64,000 nt of DNA from Deinococcus humi (GTDB lineage: Bacteria > Deinococcota > Deinococci > Deinococcales > Deinococcaceae), in assembly GCF_014201875.1 (NCBI RefSeq), contig NZ_JACHFL010000010.1:62001-126000 (forward strand), in the 5' to 3' direction. Below are positions 25,732 through 34,886 of the stretch, piece after piece. The stretch's first letter is position 1. Each line of letters starts with the position of its first letter. Below the pieces are notes generated by a model. It was not told the DNA's origin, made no database searches, and saw nothing but the letters and a program-made list of their open reading frames with translations. The translations under genes were made by a program, and so were the position numbers.

Positions 25732-27647
25732 CCCACATCACTGGGCGCTGGGTGCGGTCCGTCCTGGCGCTGTCCGTGACCCTGAGTCTGAGCTGGCTCT
25801 CCAGTGCCGCCGCGCACGCCTTCCTGGTCAACACCCTCCCGCGGGCCGGGGCGCGCTTCACCGAGGCCCCGCAGGAACTCGCGTTGCAGTTCAGTGAAGC
25901 GGTGAGCCCGCGCTCCGCCCAGGTCAAGGTCCGCGCGTTGCAGGGAGGTCCGCTGGAAGTTCGTGAACTTCACCCCGGAGCCGACGCCCAGAACCTGCTG
26001 GCGACCCTGCCGCCGCTGAAGCCAGACGTGTACGTCGTGTCCTGGCAGGTGATGGCCGATGACGGGCATCTGTCCAGCGGGGAGTTTGCCTTTGGCGTGG
26101 GTGCTGGGGGGGCTATTCCAGGAGTGCAGGACAACGTGGACGGGGTGCCGCTTCTCTGGGTGACGGGGAGCGCCCTGCTGTTGGTGGGGCTCGCCCTCGC
26201 GCTGGGCGGGTGGATCAGCGAGCGGTTCGTGTGGCGCAAGCAGGGCGTCCCGCGCGCGTGGATTGGGGTGGGCGCGGTTCTGGCCGTGCTGGGCAGCGCC
26301 GTACATCTCGTGGCCCTGGCTGGGAGCGGCCCACGGGCCACCAGCGTGATCCTGACCAGCCGTCCCGGCGTCGCGGCAGGTCTGGCGCTGCTCGCCTTTC
26401 TGGTGAGCGCTTGCCTCACCCGCGGGCGCTTCCGAGGCTGGGCTGGTCTTCCGATGGTGGGCGGGGCACTGGCCGTGACCTGGCAGGGGCACCTGGGCAA
26501 CGCCGAGACTTTCTGGCTCACGCCGCTCGGTCTGGCGCACCTGCTGCTCGCGGCGGTGTGGGTGGGCGCGCTCGTACATTTCGGGCAGGTGACGTGGGTC
26601 AGACGAAATGTCGCGTGGTCTGACGCCCTCAGGCGCGGCGCGTGGCGATACGCGAAGCTCGCCGCCTGGAGCGTCCCACCGCTGCTGCTGCTCGGCTTGC
26701 TCCTGGCCTGGTCACAGGTGGACGCGCCGGGAGACCTGTGGACGACCCGGTACGGACAACTGCTGCTGGCCAAAGTCACGCTGGTGCTCGCCGCCCTGGG
26801 ACTCGCCGTGCTGGCCCGCAGCCGGTTGGTGCCTGCCCGGACAGCTCAGCCCCTGCGCCTGGCACGGCTCGTCCTCGCGGAGGTCGGCACGCTGCTGGTC
26901 ATCCTGGTCCTGAGCGCGGGACTGGTCAACGCCACCCCACCCCGGGCGCTCACGGCGGCGAACATCCTCAGCGCTGCGCCCCCCATTGGTCCAGCGGTGC
27001 GCGCGGCGGATCAGGCGGGTTCGCTCAGCGTGTACGTCCTCGCCGCCGAGGGAGACCTGCGGGTGGAGGTGGTGCAACCCACCGGGAAACCTGGTGACCG
27101 GACGCGGCTGTGGGTCAATGGTGAGGCCCCGGGCGGGGCCTTCACGCTGCCTCTGAGGTCGTGTGGCCGGGGGTGCTTCCACGCTCCCTTCGGGTGGAAA
27201 CCCGGGGAAACAACGGTACGCGTAAAGGCGACAGATCCAGAATGGCCTGGAGGAACTGCCGAAGTGAAGCTGCGCTGGCCGCCAGGCCCGGATCAGACGG
27301 CGCAGCTTGCACAGGTGGTGAAGGCCATGAAACACGCTGGAACCTTCGATGTGACGGAGCAGGCACCCAGGAGCCTGGATCCGACGCCCCACACCTTTCC
27401 GCTGACGGCGGAGACCCTGGCGGCCACCGATGTCTACGTCGGTGGTGGGGCGGAAGATGTCCGGGAGGTCGGGCGCGATGCCCAGGGCTATACCGTGCTG
27501 TCCCTGTTTGTCCCCGGATCAAGCCTGTGGTACGAGTTGCATGTCGATGGGCACCGCCGCATCCGCCGGGAACGGATCGTCGGCCCAGGGTATGGTGTGA
27601 ACCGCACCATCGAATATCCACAGCTTCTGGAAGACGGTTCACCGTGA
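25728..27647 (+). CDS. CopC-CopD fusion copper resistance protein
   Basis: The 639-residue protein has a signal peptide, a CopC domain whose mature N-terminus is HAFLVNTLPRAGARF (His at the start is the Cu(II) ligand) with DDGHLSSGEF near 105-114, then eight helices of the CopD domain (about 135-410). An extra C-terminal domain of about 200 residues, beta-rich and with a CGRGC pair, follows and resembles the YtkA-like or FixH-like modules seen on such fusions. It probably moves copper between periplasm and cytosol. GTG 25728 overlaps the SHOCT stop. Confidence 0.9.
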   Translation: MTHITGRWVRSVLALSVTLSLSWLSSAAAHAFLVNTLPRAGARFTEAPQELALQFSEAVSPRSAQVKVRALQGGPLEVRELHPGADAQNLLATLPPLKPDVYVVSWQVMADDGHLSSGEFAFGVGAGGAIPGVQDNVDGVPLLWVTGSALLLVGLALALGGWISERFVWRKQGVPRAWIGVGAVLAVLGSAVHLVALAGSGPRATSVILTSRPGVAAGLALLAFLVSACLTRGRFRGWAGLPMVGGALAVTWQGHLGNAETFWLTPLGLAHLLLAAVWVGALVHFGQVTWVRRNVAWSDALRRGAWRYAKLAAWSVPPLLLLGLLLAWSQVDAPGDLWTTRYGQLLLAKVTLVLAALGLAVLARSRLVPARTAQPLRLARLVLAEVGTLLVILVLSAGLVNATPPRALTAANILSAAPPIGPAVRAADQAGSLSVYVLAAEGDLRVEVVQPTGKPGDRTRLWVNGEAPGGAFTLPLRSCGRGCFHAPFGWKPGETTVRVKATDPEWPGGTAEVKLRWPPGPDQTAQLAQVVKAMKHAGTFDVTEQAPRSLDPTPHTFPLTAETLAATDVYVGGGAEDVREVGRDAQGYTVLSLFVPGSSLWYELHVDGHRRIRRERIVGPGYGVNRTIEYPQLLEDGSP

Positions 27648-28099
27648 GCAGATCCATTCATTCCTTCACCGATCCTCGCTTGCCACTCGCAGCGAGTCTC
27701 TCGATGCTGGCGGCGGCCCTGCACGGGGGCGTGACGGGGGCACATTTCACGGAATGGGTGGGATACGGTGTGTTCTTTCTGGTGGCCACGATCACGCAAT
27801 TCGTCTGGGGCGGCCTCCTGCTCATCCGCTTCCTCGAAACCAAGGCGGCGCAGCGTGATCCTTTTCCCCGCGTGGGAGAGAGCACCTGGGAGAACTCATA
27901 CCTCTGGGCTGGGATTATCGGGAATCTTCTGATTGCAGCGCTCTATGTCGTGACCCGAACGGCTGGCATTCCTGGATTCGGTCCCGCGTCCGGTGAGATC
28001 GAGGCGTGGGATGTGTTCGGGTTGACCACTACGGCTCTGGAAGCACTGCTCGTGGTGCTCTTGCTCGTCGTTCTCAAGGCCCGGTCCCGGCTGCCCTGA
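27644..28099 (+). CDS. Four-helix membrane protein, end of copCD operon
   Basis: The 151-residue protein starts at GTG 27644, overlapping the CopC-CopD stop, and has four hydrophobic segments (about 12-30, 38-58, 85-103, 125-145) with conserved-looking His in ALHGGVTGAHF and a second-half EAWDVF motif. The pattern resembles DUF-type copper-locus membrane proteins, but no family was recognised with confidence. It probably works with CopCD. Confidence 0.7.
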   Translation: MSRSIHSFTDPRLPLAASLSMLAAALHGGVTGAHFTEWVGYGVFFLVATITQFVWGGLLLIRFLETKAAQRDPFPRVGESTWENSYLWAGIIGNLLIAALYVVTRTAGIPGFGPASGEIEAWDVFGLTTTALEALLVVLLLVVLKARSRLP

Positions 28100-28186
28100 T
28101 CGTCGGAGGACGATGAACTTATAAGCCATACCAACTGGAAAACAAAGCTCAAGTACATTCAGCCACCCGCGCAACGCTAGCCGCGC

Positions 28187-28204
28187 TTTATACACGCTTT
28201 ACAC
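28187..28204 (+). promoter_or_regulatory. OmpR-type direct repeat upstream of lgt
   Basis: TTTATAC-ACGC-TTTACAC has two half-sites with an 11-bp period, matching the boxes upstream of csp (10364) and the DUF305-RR-HK operon (13873). It lies 54 bp before the lgt start. Confidence 0.6.
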
Positions 28205-28258
28205 AGGCCCGCTAGGGTTCCTGCGGACGCCCTTGATGCGTTCACTTCTGGAGGCAGG

Positions 28259-29206
<948 letters not shown>

Positions 29207-29221
29207 AGAACTGAAGCAGAT

Positions 29222-29259
29222 GAAAGCCAGCGGCCCTGTAACCGGAGCCGCTGGCTTTC
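29222..29259. terminator. Bidirectional terminator between lgt and the 5'-nucleotidase remnant
   Basis: Arms AAAGCCAGCGG and CCGCTGGCTTT flank a 14-base loop, with short A/T ends on both sides. It lies between convergent genes. Confidence 0.75.
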
Positions 29260-29267
29260 CAGGTGGA

Positions 29268-30245
29268 CTACTTGACGGCGTTGATGCGCTGGCCCACCGT
29301 GGGGGTGATGGTCCCCAGTTTCTGAACGTAGTTCAGCAGCACCAGGGCGTCGGGTTCGCGGGTCACGCCCTGTCCGTCGGCCAGCATGGTGTACTCGTCG
29401 CCGCCCTCGTTGGTGAAGTCCGGCAGGGCCAGGGTGTAGGTGGCGCTGTCCTTGCCAATGGCCGCGCCGCTGTCGAGCTTGACGCTGACCACCCGGGAGC
29501 CGACAGGCTTGCTGACGTCATAGGTGTACGAGAAGCCCGAGATTTGCAGAAAGCGTCCGCTGGAGCCGGGCAACGCCGAGACGCTGTTTTCCAGCACGGC
29601 ATACAGTTGCGTGCCGGTCACGGTGCGCGTCGTGACGGTGTTGCCGAAGGGCAGCACGCTGTCGATGTCGCCCTTGACCACGTCGTAGGGCGGTCCGGCC
29701 TGGTAGCCGGGCGCGGGGCGGCGCAGGGTCTTGTCCTGGGGCGCGTAGCTGGACGGCAGGGAACTGCGGATGGCTCCGCCGTTCACAATCGCCAGTTGGG
29801 TGTTATAAGTCGTGCGGTAAGCGTCGGCAATCAGGTCACCCAGCGCGACTTCTCCCAGGCGCTCGATGTTGTTGCCGCGCGGGAAGGTGTCGGTGGCGAC
29901 CCCGATCTTGGCATCGAGTTGCGCGGCCAGTTGGGTGCGGTAGGGGGCCAGCACCTGCACCACTGCTGGGTCAGGCGTGACCTCGCTGGCAAAGGGAGTG
30001 ATGAATGTGCTGGCCGCTTTGGTCACACTCTTGGTGGCCGGGTCATAGGTCACGCTGACCCGGGCGTAGCTGGCCCCCTTGCTCAGATTCTCGACGACCA
30101 GCGCGCCGCCGATGGTGCCGCTGTATTGAAAGTTGGTGTGGTCTCCCAGGATCACATCGAAGCCCGTCAGGCCCTCCAGAGTGCCGCTCTGCATGTGGAC
30201 CGAAGCAACTGTGCCGGAGCCAAAGAGAAGTTGAGCGCCGGATGG
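29268..30245 (-). pseudogene. 5'-nucleotidase (UshA family), 5' truncated
   Basis: The frame contains the end of the metallophosphatase domain (ASVHMQSGTLEGLTG, VILGDHTNFQ) and the full C-terminal substrate domain (AIVNGGAIRSSLP, LPFGNTVTT, NEGGDEYTMLADG). The signal peptide and the first metal ligands are missing: homology stops at about 30230, where it abuts the stop of an lnt remnant. ATG 30194 could start a truncated product of 308 residues, but it would lack catalysis. A deletion joined it to the lnt gene. Confidence 0.85.
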
Positions 30246-31504
30246 TCAGGTGAGTTTCAGGCGCAGGCAACTGGCAACCAGCCGGGCCGCGAGCAGCGCC
30301 AGCAGCGTGACCACACTGCCCATCAGCACCCACTCACCGAACTTCACATACGGCGTCACTCCAGTCGCCACATCGAACGGAACGCGGTAGGCGGCGCGCT
30401 CCCCCCTGGGCGCACGGAACACCGTCCGGCCCCAGGGATCGACCACGGCGCTGACCCCATCATTTCCGGCGCGGAGCAGAAAGCGGCGGGTTTCGATGGC
30501 ACGCAGGCGGCCCATCTGAAAATGTTGCTCCGCACCGGCCCCCCGGCCAAACCACGCGTCGTTGGAGATCACCATCAGAACAGTTGCGCCGGCCCGCACC
30601 GCCTGCCGGGCCAGCGCGGGAAACACGGACTCGTAACAGATGCTGACGCCCGCGCGTAGCGCCCCCAGCGGCAGCACCGTGAGGGCCGTGCCCGGCGTGG
30701 TGCTGGTGTAGCCGGACATCCCCAGCCCTCCCAGCACCGCCCGGTAGACGCCGCCCAGCGCGTGTTCGAACGGCAGGGTTGCCCCAAACGGGACCAGCAC
30801 CCGTTTGTCCTGACGGCCCGTGACCTGCCCGTACACGCCGTAGGCGCTGTTGCGCACCTGTCCGGGTACGTCTCCCGGTGCGCCGACGACCATCGGGACG
30901 TTCAGGCGCTGAAGGGCGCTCAGGGCCGCAGGTTCGGAAGGTGCCCGTGGGCTGGCCGTCTCGGGCCACACCACCAGTTGTGCTGGGCCAGCGGCCAGTG
31001 CAGCGCGGGTGAGCTTCAGGTACAGATTCCACTCTGCTGCCGAACGCCCCTGGGCTTTCACGCGCGGATCAACGGCCCCCTGGACGAGGACGGCGGTGCG
31101 GGTGGGAGCCTGTTCAGGCGGGGGAACCCCAGGCCCCAGGCCAGGCTGCCCAGCCAGACGACGGCCAGGCCAGCGCCGAGTGCTGGCCGCTGCGCCGTTT
31201 CCAGGCCAGCGAGAACGCTGGCGGTCAGGGTCACCAGCAAGGGCAACAGCGAGAGGCCTCCCAGGCTGGCCAGTTGGGCCAGTGGCCCGCTGGCCAGTGC
31301 GTACCCCGGCGCTCCCCAGGGAAAGGCGAACGGACCGGTGGCCCGCAGCGCTTCAGTCAGGACCCAAGCGAAGGGCAGGACCAGCAGGGTGCGCGGCCCG
31401 AAAGCCCAGCGCGTCAGGGCCAGGGGCGCGGCCCAGGTCAGTGCCGCTGCAGGCAACACCAGCACCGTAAGCGCGCCGCCAACGGGTCCCAGCACGTCCG
31501 CCAT
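30246..31504 (-). pseudogene. lnt: Apolipoprotein N-acyltransferase (lnt) remnant, frameshifted
   Basis: The C-terminal frame (30246-31061) has the nitrilase-like catalytic residues: Glu in VVWPETAS, Lys in RVLVPFG and Cys in SICYESVF. The N-terminal frame (31058-31504) gives membrane helices and TGPFAFPWGAPGYAL. A one-base shift near 31115-31125 separates them (the proper junction being APTRTAVLVQGAVDP). About 70-90 N-terminal residues expected for Lnt are also missing. An intact homologue is at 50311-51783, and a third copy starts at 63669. Confidence 0.87.
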
Positions 31505-31506
31505 GC

Positions 31507-31635
31507 TCAGTGTATTACCGACTCGCGGACGCCCACGTCGCGCAGCTCGTCGAGCAGGCCTTCAGCCAGGCCCAACACGAGCGGCTGGGCCTGGCAGACC
31601 ACACCGCAACCCCCAGCCCAGCAGGAAGTGTCCAT
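31507..31635 (-). CDS. Possible Cys-rich 42-aa small protein
   Basis: ATG 31635 opens a 42-codon frame with an N-terminal Cys cluster (SCWAGGCGVVC) and an acidic helix (LAEGLLDELRDVGV). The cluster suggests metal binding. It is divergent from the MFS gene with only 14 bp between starts, leaving little room for two promoters, so it may instead be the tail of a lost gene. It is too short to assign. Confidence 0.3.
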   Translation of the reverse strand: MDTSCWAGGCGVVCQAQPLVLGLAEGLLDELRDVGVRESVIH

Positions 31636-31649
31636 TGAGCGGCCTGCCG

Positions 31650-31970
31650 ATGTTGAGCGCCCTGCGACATCCGCGCTTCGCCCGCCTGTATGCCGCCCAG
31701 ACGGTCAGTCAGATCGGTGACGCCCTGACTTGGATCGGTCTGGCGCTGCTGGCCTACCAGTTGACCGGGGGCAAAGACGCCGCCGTGGTGCTGGGCGTGG
31801 CCCTGACCCTGCGCGTGCTGGCCTTCGTGGTCTTCAGTCCTCTGGCGGGGGTCCTGGCTGACCGCATCAACCGCAAATGGGTGCTGGTGGCCTGCGACTT
31901 CGGGCGGGTGGTGGTGATCGGGCTGCTGCCCCTGGTCAACGCGGTCTGGCAGGTGTACGTGCTGATGTTC
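31650..31970 (+). pseudogene. MFS transporter, 5' half (interrupted by the Tn3-family transposon)
   Basis: The frame from ATG 31650 gives the first three to four helices of an MFS transporter, with the loop motif GVLADRINRKWVL between helices 2 and 3. At 31970 the transposon starts and the frame diverges. The 3' half resumes in frame at 46652: joining 31970 to 46652 gives a continuous 407-residue protein. The host gene was therefore intact until insertion. Confidence 0.92.
31966..31970 (+). repeat. Target site duplication, left copy
   Basis: TGTTC lies immediately left of the transposon and again immediately right of it (46647-46651). Five bases is the usual length for Tn3-family elements. 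Confidence 0.85.
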
Positions 31971-32007
31971 GACGCTCCACTAGCAGCGGAACAGGAATCC
32001 GCCCTTG
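31971..32007 (+). repeat. Transposon left inverted repeat
   Basis: The 37-bp end matches the reverse complement of 46610-46646 at 27 positions. The inner part is best conserved (GGAACAG, then AATCCGCCCTTG); the outer eight bases differ most. Confidence 0.85.
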
Positions 32008-32028
32008 TCACTCGGATTACAATTCAAT

Positions 32029-32118
32029 TTATTCAAAATACGCCTGCACGGTGTCAGGATCGCGCAGGGGACGCAGTCGGCCCTGGGCAATTTCTTTGGG
32101 GAGTTTGAATTCGCAGGG
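32029..32118 (-). pseudogene. 3' scrap of a second Tn3-family tnpA, inverted
   Basis: The minus strand encodes CEFKLPKEIAQGRLRPLRDP and DTVQAYFE, ending at a TAA at 32029-32031. The matching end of the intact TnpA is YEFKLPEEIAQGQLRPLRDP then DTVQAYLEQIEL. The two DNA stretches are about 85 percent alike and lie in opposite orientation at the two ends of the transposon. Confidence 0.88.
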
Positions 32119-32281
32119 GTCAAGGCACGATCCAGCAAATTTTCAATCCTGAACGAAAATAAGACCTGGGGAGGGCTACCGGGGAGTGCCCTCACTGGAA
32201 GGGGCCAGCTCACTTCCAGTCAGCCTGGGCGGGGCAACCCATCCCACGATGCCCTGCCCACAAACTTGCGACACTCGGGAC

Positions 32282-32701
32282 ATGACCCTTCATCCCGCGC
32301 CGCTTTCCATCGGACACCTGGCCGCCGAAACCGGTGAAGGGGTCAAGGCCCTGCGCTACTGGACAGACCTCGGCCTGCTGAAGCATGGGCGCACCGCGAG
32401 CGGCTACCGGACGTACAGCACCGAGAGTGTCGAGCGCGTGCAGTTCATCCGGTCCGCCCAGCATGTCGGATTCAGCCTCAGCGAGATCGCCCGCATCCTG
32501 CGCGTGCGCGCAGACGGCCACAAGCCGTGCGCGGAGGTGCACGAAGAGTTGCGCGTGCATCTTCAGGCGGTGCGGCGGCAATTGACCCAGCTTCAGGCGC
32601 TGGAAGCGGAACTCGCCGGGCGGCTGGCGTATGCCCAGACACACCCTGATCCCGAGTGCGATTCCCCCGGCTGCGTGTACCTGAATCCAGCGGTCCCTTG
32701 A
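32282..32701 (+). CDS. MerR-family transcriptional regulator (CueR-like)
   Basis: The 139-residue regulator has the winged-helix motif IGHLAAETGEGVKALRYWTD, then GYRTYSTESVERVQFIRSAQ, a dimerisation helix (about 75-115) and a C-terminal metal loop CDSPGC. The CxxxxC loop and dimer helix fit thiophilic-metal sensors of the CueR/ActP type. The gene ends inside the next promoter: its TGA overlaps the -35 TTGACT. MerR proteins activate by untwisting promoters with a long spacer, as seen here. Its likely target is the CopZ-like gene downstream. Confidence 0.9.
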   Translation: MTLHPAPLSIGHLAAETGEGVKALRYWTDLGLLKHGRTASGYRTYSTESVERVQFIRSAQHVGFSLSEIARILRVRADGHKPCAEVHEELRVHLQAVRRQLTQLQALEAELAGRLAYAQTHPDPECDSPGCVYLNPAVP

Positions 32702-32728
32702 CTCTCCCCCTGGGGGGAGACTTTAGCT
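32698..32728 (+). promoter_or_regulatory. MerR-type promoter with operator palindrome
   Basis: TTGACT (32698) and TTTAGC/TTAGCT (32722/32723) are separated by 18-19 bp, and the spacer is the palindrome CTCTCCCCCTGGGGGGAG. The predicted transcription start falls at or within a base or two of ATG 32735, so the message may be leaderless. Confidence 0.8.
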
Positions 32729-32734
32729 TCGGGC

Positions 32735-33199
32735 ATGGAATCCAACTGCTGCGCCCCCGAAGTCCACGACGCCACGGCCTATCCGGCCAGTGGCATCCGT
32801 GGAAAAGCGGTGCCGCTGATCACGCTCAAGGCCCTGCTGACCCCGCCTGCCCTGGCGCGACTCACGCCGGAAGAGACCTTCCGGCTGTGCCCGGACCCGG
32901 TTTGCGACGTGGTGTACTTCAGCCCGTCTCAGACCTACGGCACGGGAGATCTCAAGGTGCCGGTCTTCCAGAAGGATCAGGCGGCTGGAGTTCCGGTCTG
33001 TTACTGCTTTGCTCACACGCGGGCTGACCTTGAACGGGCCGCAGTGACAGGCACGGGTCAGGCGCTGGAGGCGTCGATCCGCGCGCACGTGCAGGCCGGG
33101 CGTTGCGGGTGCGAGGTCAACAACCCGCAGGGCAGTTGCTGCCTGGGCAATGTCGTGACCGTTCTATGGAGTGTTGAGCGCGGGTGCCGCTTCTGGTAG
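32735..33199 (+). CDS. CopZ-like iron-sulfur/zinc metallochaperone, possibly altered C-terminus
   Basis: The 154-residue protein has cysteine motifs of the Archaeoglobus-type CopZ N-terminal domain: CCAPE near the start, [24 protein letters not shown], and [19 protein letters not shown], expected to bind a 2Fe-2S cluster and zinc. It lacks the HMA domain of full CopZ, as do many stand-alone relatives. After CCLGNV the sequence ([14 protein letters not shown]) looks unrelated to the family and adjoins an integrase scrap, so the last residues were probably replaced by rearrangement. It is driven by the MerR promoter just upstream. Confidence 0.85.
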   Translation: MESNCCAPEVHDATAYPASGIRGKAVPLITLKALLTPPALARLTPEETFRLCPDPVCDVVYFSPSQTYGTGDLKVPVFQKDQAAGVPVCYCFAHTRADLERAAVTGTGQALEASIRAHVQAGRCGCEVNNPQGSCCLGNVVTVLWSVERGCRFW

Positions 33200-33281
33200 T
33201 CGGGCTGTTGTTCCTGGGACGAGCGCTGTAGGCACGCCGCCATTCGTGAAGGTCTCCTACGTTTCAGTTGCGCTGGCAACG

Positions 33282-33479
33282 CTATGGCCGCCCTTCCTGG
33301 TCTGCGGCCCCACCGCTGATTTCGGCGGAGCGGAGCGTGGTTTGAAAGTGCTGGTGTCTCAGCCGTTTGTGGATGATGGCCAGATTTGCGCCGCCGTTCA
33401 CCAGTTCTGTCGCTCGGTTGTGCCGGGGCTGATCCAAGGCGCAGCGTTTCCCCTCCCTGCCTGAGCGGTGCATCCAGCC
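33282..33479 (-). pseudogene. Tyrosine recombinase/integrase C-terminal remnant
   Basis: The minus frame reads RHNRATELVNGGANLAII then HKRLRHQHFQTTLR, the C-terminal core of phage-type integrases (RH, then a G-H-like box with TT). The catalytic Tyr that should follow TTLR is replaced (RSAEIS). No N-terminal domain is present. The surrounding 33200-33582 holds no other gene. Confidence 0.7.
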
Positions 33480-33582
33480 AGCCCTCTGGGCGCATACAAG
33501 AGGTATGCCCATCTTCTCCGCATCTGCCCTTCCCTCTGGGCTTCATGCCCGGCAAGGGCAGTCGGTGCGGCAGACTGCGGTT

Positions 33583-34137
33583 ATGCCCGCCACCCTGCCG
33601 ACCGCTCTGGATCATCAGCGGTTGATCGCGCAACTCCAGCAGGGGCAGGACGGTGCCCTCAAAGCCCTCTACGACGCTTTCGCTGGCGTGACCTACCGTG
33701 TGTGCCTGCGGATGCTGGCCTCTCCAGAGGACGCCGAGGAAGTCCTCCAGGACGCCTTCCTGCGCCTGGAAGCGCAGGCTGGGCGTTACGATCCGGCGCG
33801 CGGGACGGTGCAGACCTTTGTGCTGACCATCGCCCATCACCTGTGCCTGGAGCGCCTGCGCGCCCGGCGCGCCCGGCCCCAGGCCCGGGACGGCGCGCTG
33901 GGCGATCCAGCCTTTGATCTGCCAGCATCCGCTCCCAGGCATGACCCCCTGAATCAGGCCCTGATTGAATCCGCCCTGAGCGCCCTGAACGCGTCAGACC
34001 GGCAGCTTCTTGAGGACATGTTTTTCGGTGGGTTCACCCACGCCGAACTCACGGTCCGCACCGGGCTGCCCCTGGGCACCGTCAAGAGTCGCCTGCGCCG
34101 CGCCCTGCTCAAACTGCGTGAAAGGATGCAGCCATGA
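33583..34137 (+). CDS. ECF-type RNA polymerase sigma factor
   Basis: The 184-residue protein has sigma region 2 (ALYDAFAGVTYRVCLRML, then DAEEVLQDAFLRL) and region 4 with a helix-turn-helix (FGGFTHAELTVRTGLPLGTV, KSRLRRALLKLRE). ATG 33583 was taken as the start since it begins just before region 2; an upstream ATG at 33505 is possible. It overlaps the anti-sigma gene by 4 bp. It resembles SigK/RpoE-like ECF factors paired with RskA-type anti-sigmas. Target promoters cannot be assigned from one window. Confidence 0.92.
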   Translation: MPATLPTALDHQRLIAQLQQGQDGALKALYDAFAGVTYRVCLRMLASPEDAEEVLQDAFLRLEAQAGRYDPARGTVQTFVLTIAHHLCLERLRARRARPQARDGALGDPAFDLPASAPRHDPLNQALIESALSALNASDRQLLEDMFFGGFTHAELTVRTGLPLGTVKSRLRRALLKLRERMQP

Positions 34138-34838
34138 CCGCCTACGGCCATCCCACGGACCTGCTGCCCGGGTACGTCCTTGGAGATCTGGACGGGTCTG
34201 AGGCCGACACGGTCGAAACCCATCTGGCCGCCTGTCCCGCCTGCCGCGCCGAGGTGGCCCGGCTGCGCGACGCGCTGTTCTCGCTGGCTGACGATCTGCC
34301 CGGGGCGGCCCTGCCGGACAACGCCTGGGACCGCATTCAGGCCCGCCGTCTTATCGCGACTCCTGGCACCAGCAAGCTCTGGCAGCCAGTCGGCAGATCA
34401 CCCCACGGCCAGCGTCCACGCTGGCCGTGGCTGGCCGCCGCCGCTGTCATCGTGCTGGCGCTGGGCACCGTCGGGACCCGCCTCATGACCGCGCCGTCCC
34501 AGCAGGCCACAGTCCAGCAGTGGGAAGCGCGGGGCGCGTCACGGCTCACGCTCGCGTCACGGGACGGCCAGGCATTTGGCACCCTGCTCGTCCGCGCAGA
34601 CGGGCAGGCCCTGGTGGTCCTCCTGACTCCCGCGCCGGACGGACAGGTGTACCAGGCGTGGGGCCGCCAGACCGACGCGGTGCAGGCCAGGAAGCCGGTC
34701 AGTCTGGGCTTCACCGGCGGAACCGTGATGCAGGTGGCCTGGCGGGGCTACGCGTCCGTGGGCATCAGCGTGGAACCCGCCGGGGGCAGCCCGGCCCCGA
34801 CCCACCCGCTGGGCCGTGTCACCCTGCCCGGTGGATGA
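34134..34838 (+). CDS. Membrane anti-sigma factor (RskA type)
   Basis: The 234-residue product has an N-terminal zinc-binding anti-sigma motif (HLAACPACRAEV, about 31-42), a single helix (PWLAAAAVIVLALGTVGT) and an extracytoplasmic RskA domain with GTLLVRADGQALVVL, YQAWG and GISVEPAGGSPAPTHP. It would hold the cognate ECF factor inactive at the membrane until an envelope signal triggers its release. It overlaps the sigma gene and ends at a bidirectional terminator. Confidence 0.92.
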   Translation: MTAYGHPTDLLPGYVLGDLDGSEADTVETHLAACPACRAEVARLRDALFSLADDLPGAALPDNAWDRIQARRLIATPGTSKLWQPVGRSPHGQRPRWPWLAAAAVIVLALGTVGTRLMTAPSQQATVQQWEARGASRLTLASRDGQAFGTLLVRADGQALVVLLTPAPDGQVYQAWGRQTDAVQARKPVSLGFTGGTVMQVAWRGYASVGISVEPAGGSPAPTHPLGRVTLPGG

Positions 34839-34843
34839 CCAAG

Positions 34844-34873
34844 GGCGGCCCACACGACTCCGTGTGGGCCGCC
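34844..34873. terminator. Bidirectional terminator between anti-sigma and CHRD-like genes
   Basis: A perfect 13-bp hairpin (GGCGGCCCACACG, its complement, and a 4-base loop) lies between two convergent genes. Confidence 0.85.
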
Positions 34874-34886
34874 TCAATGTGGGCGC

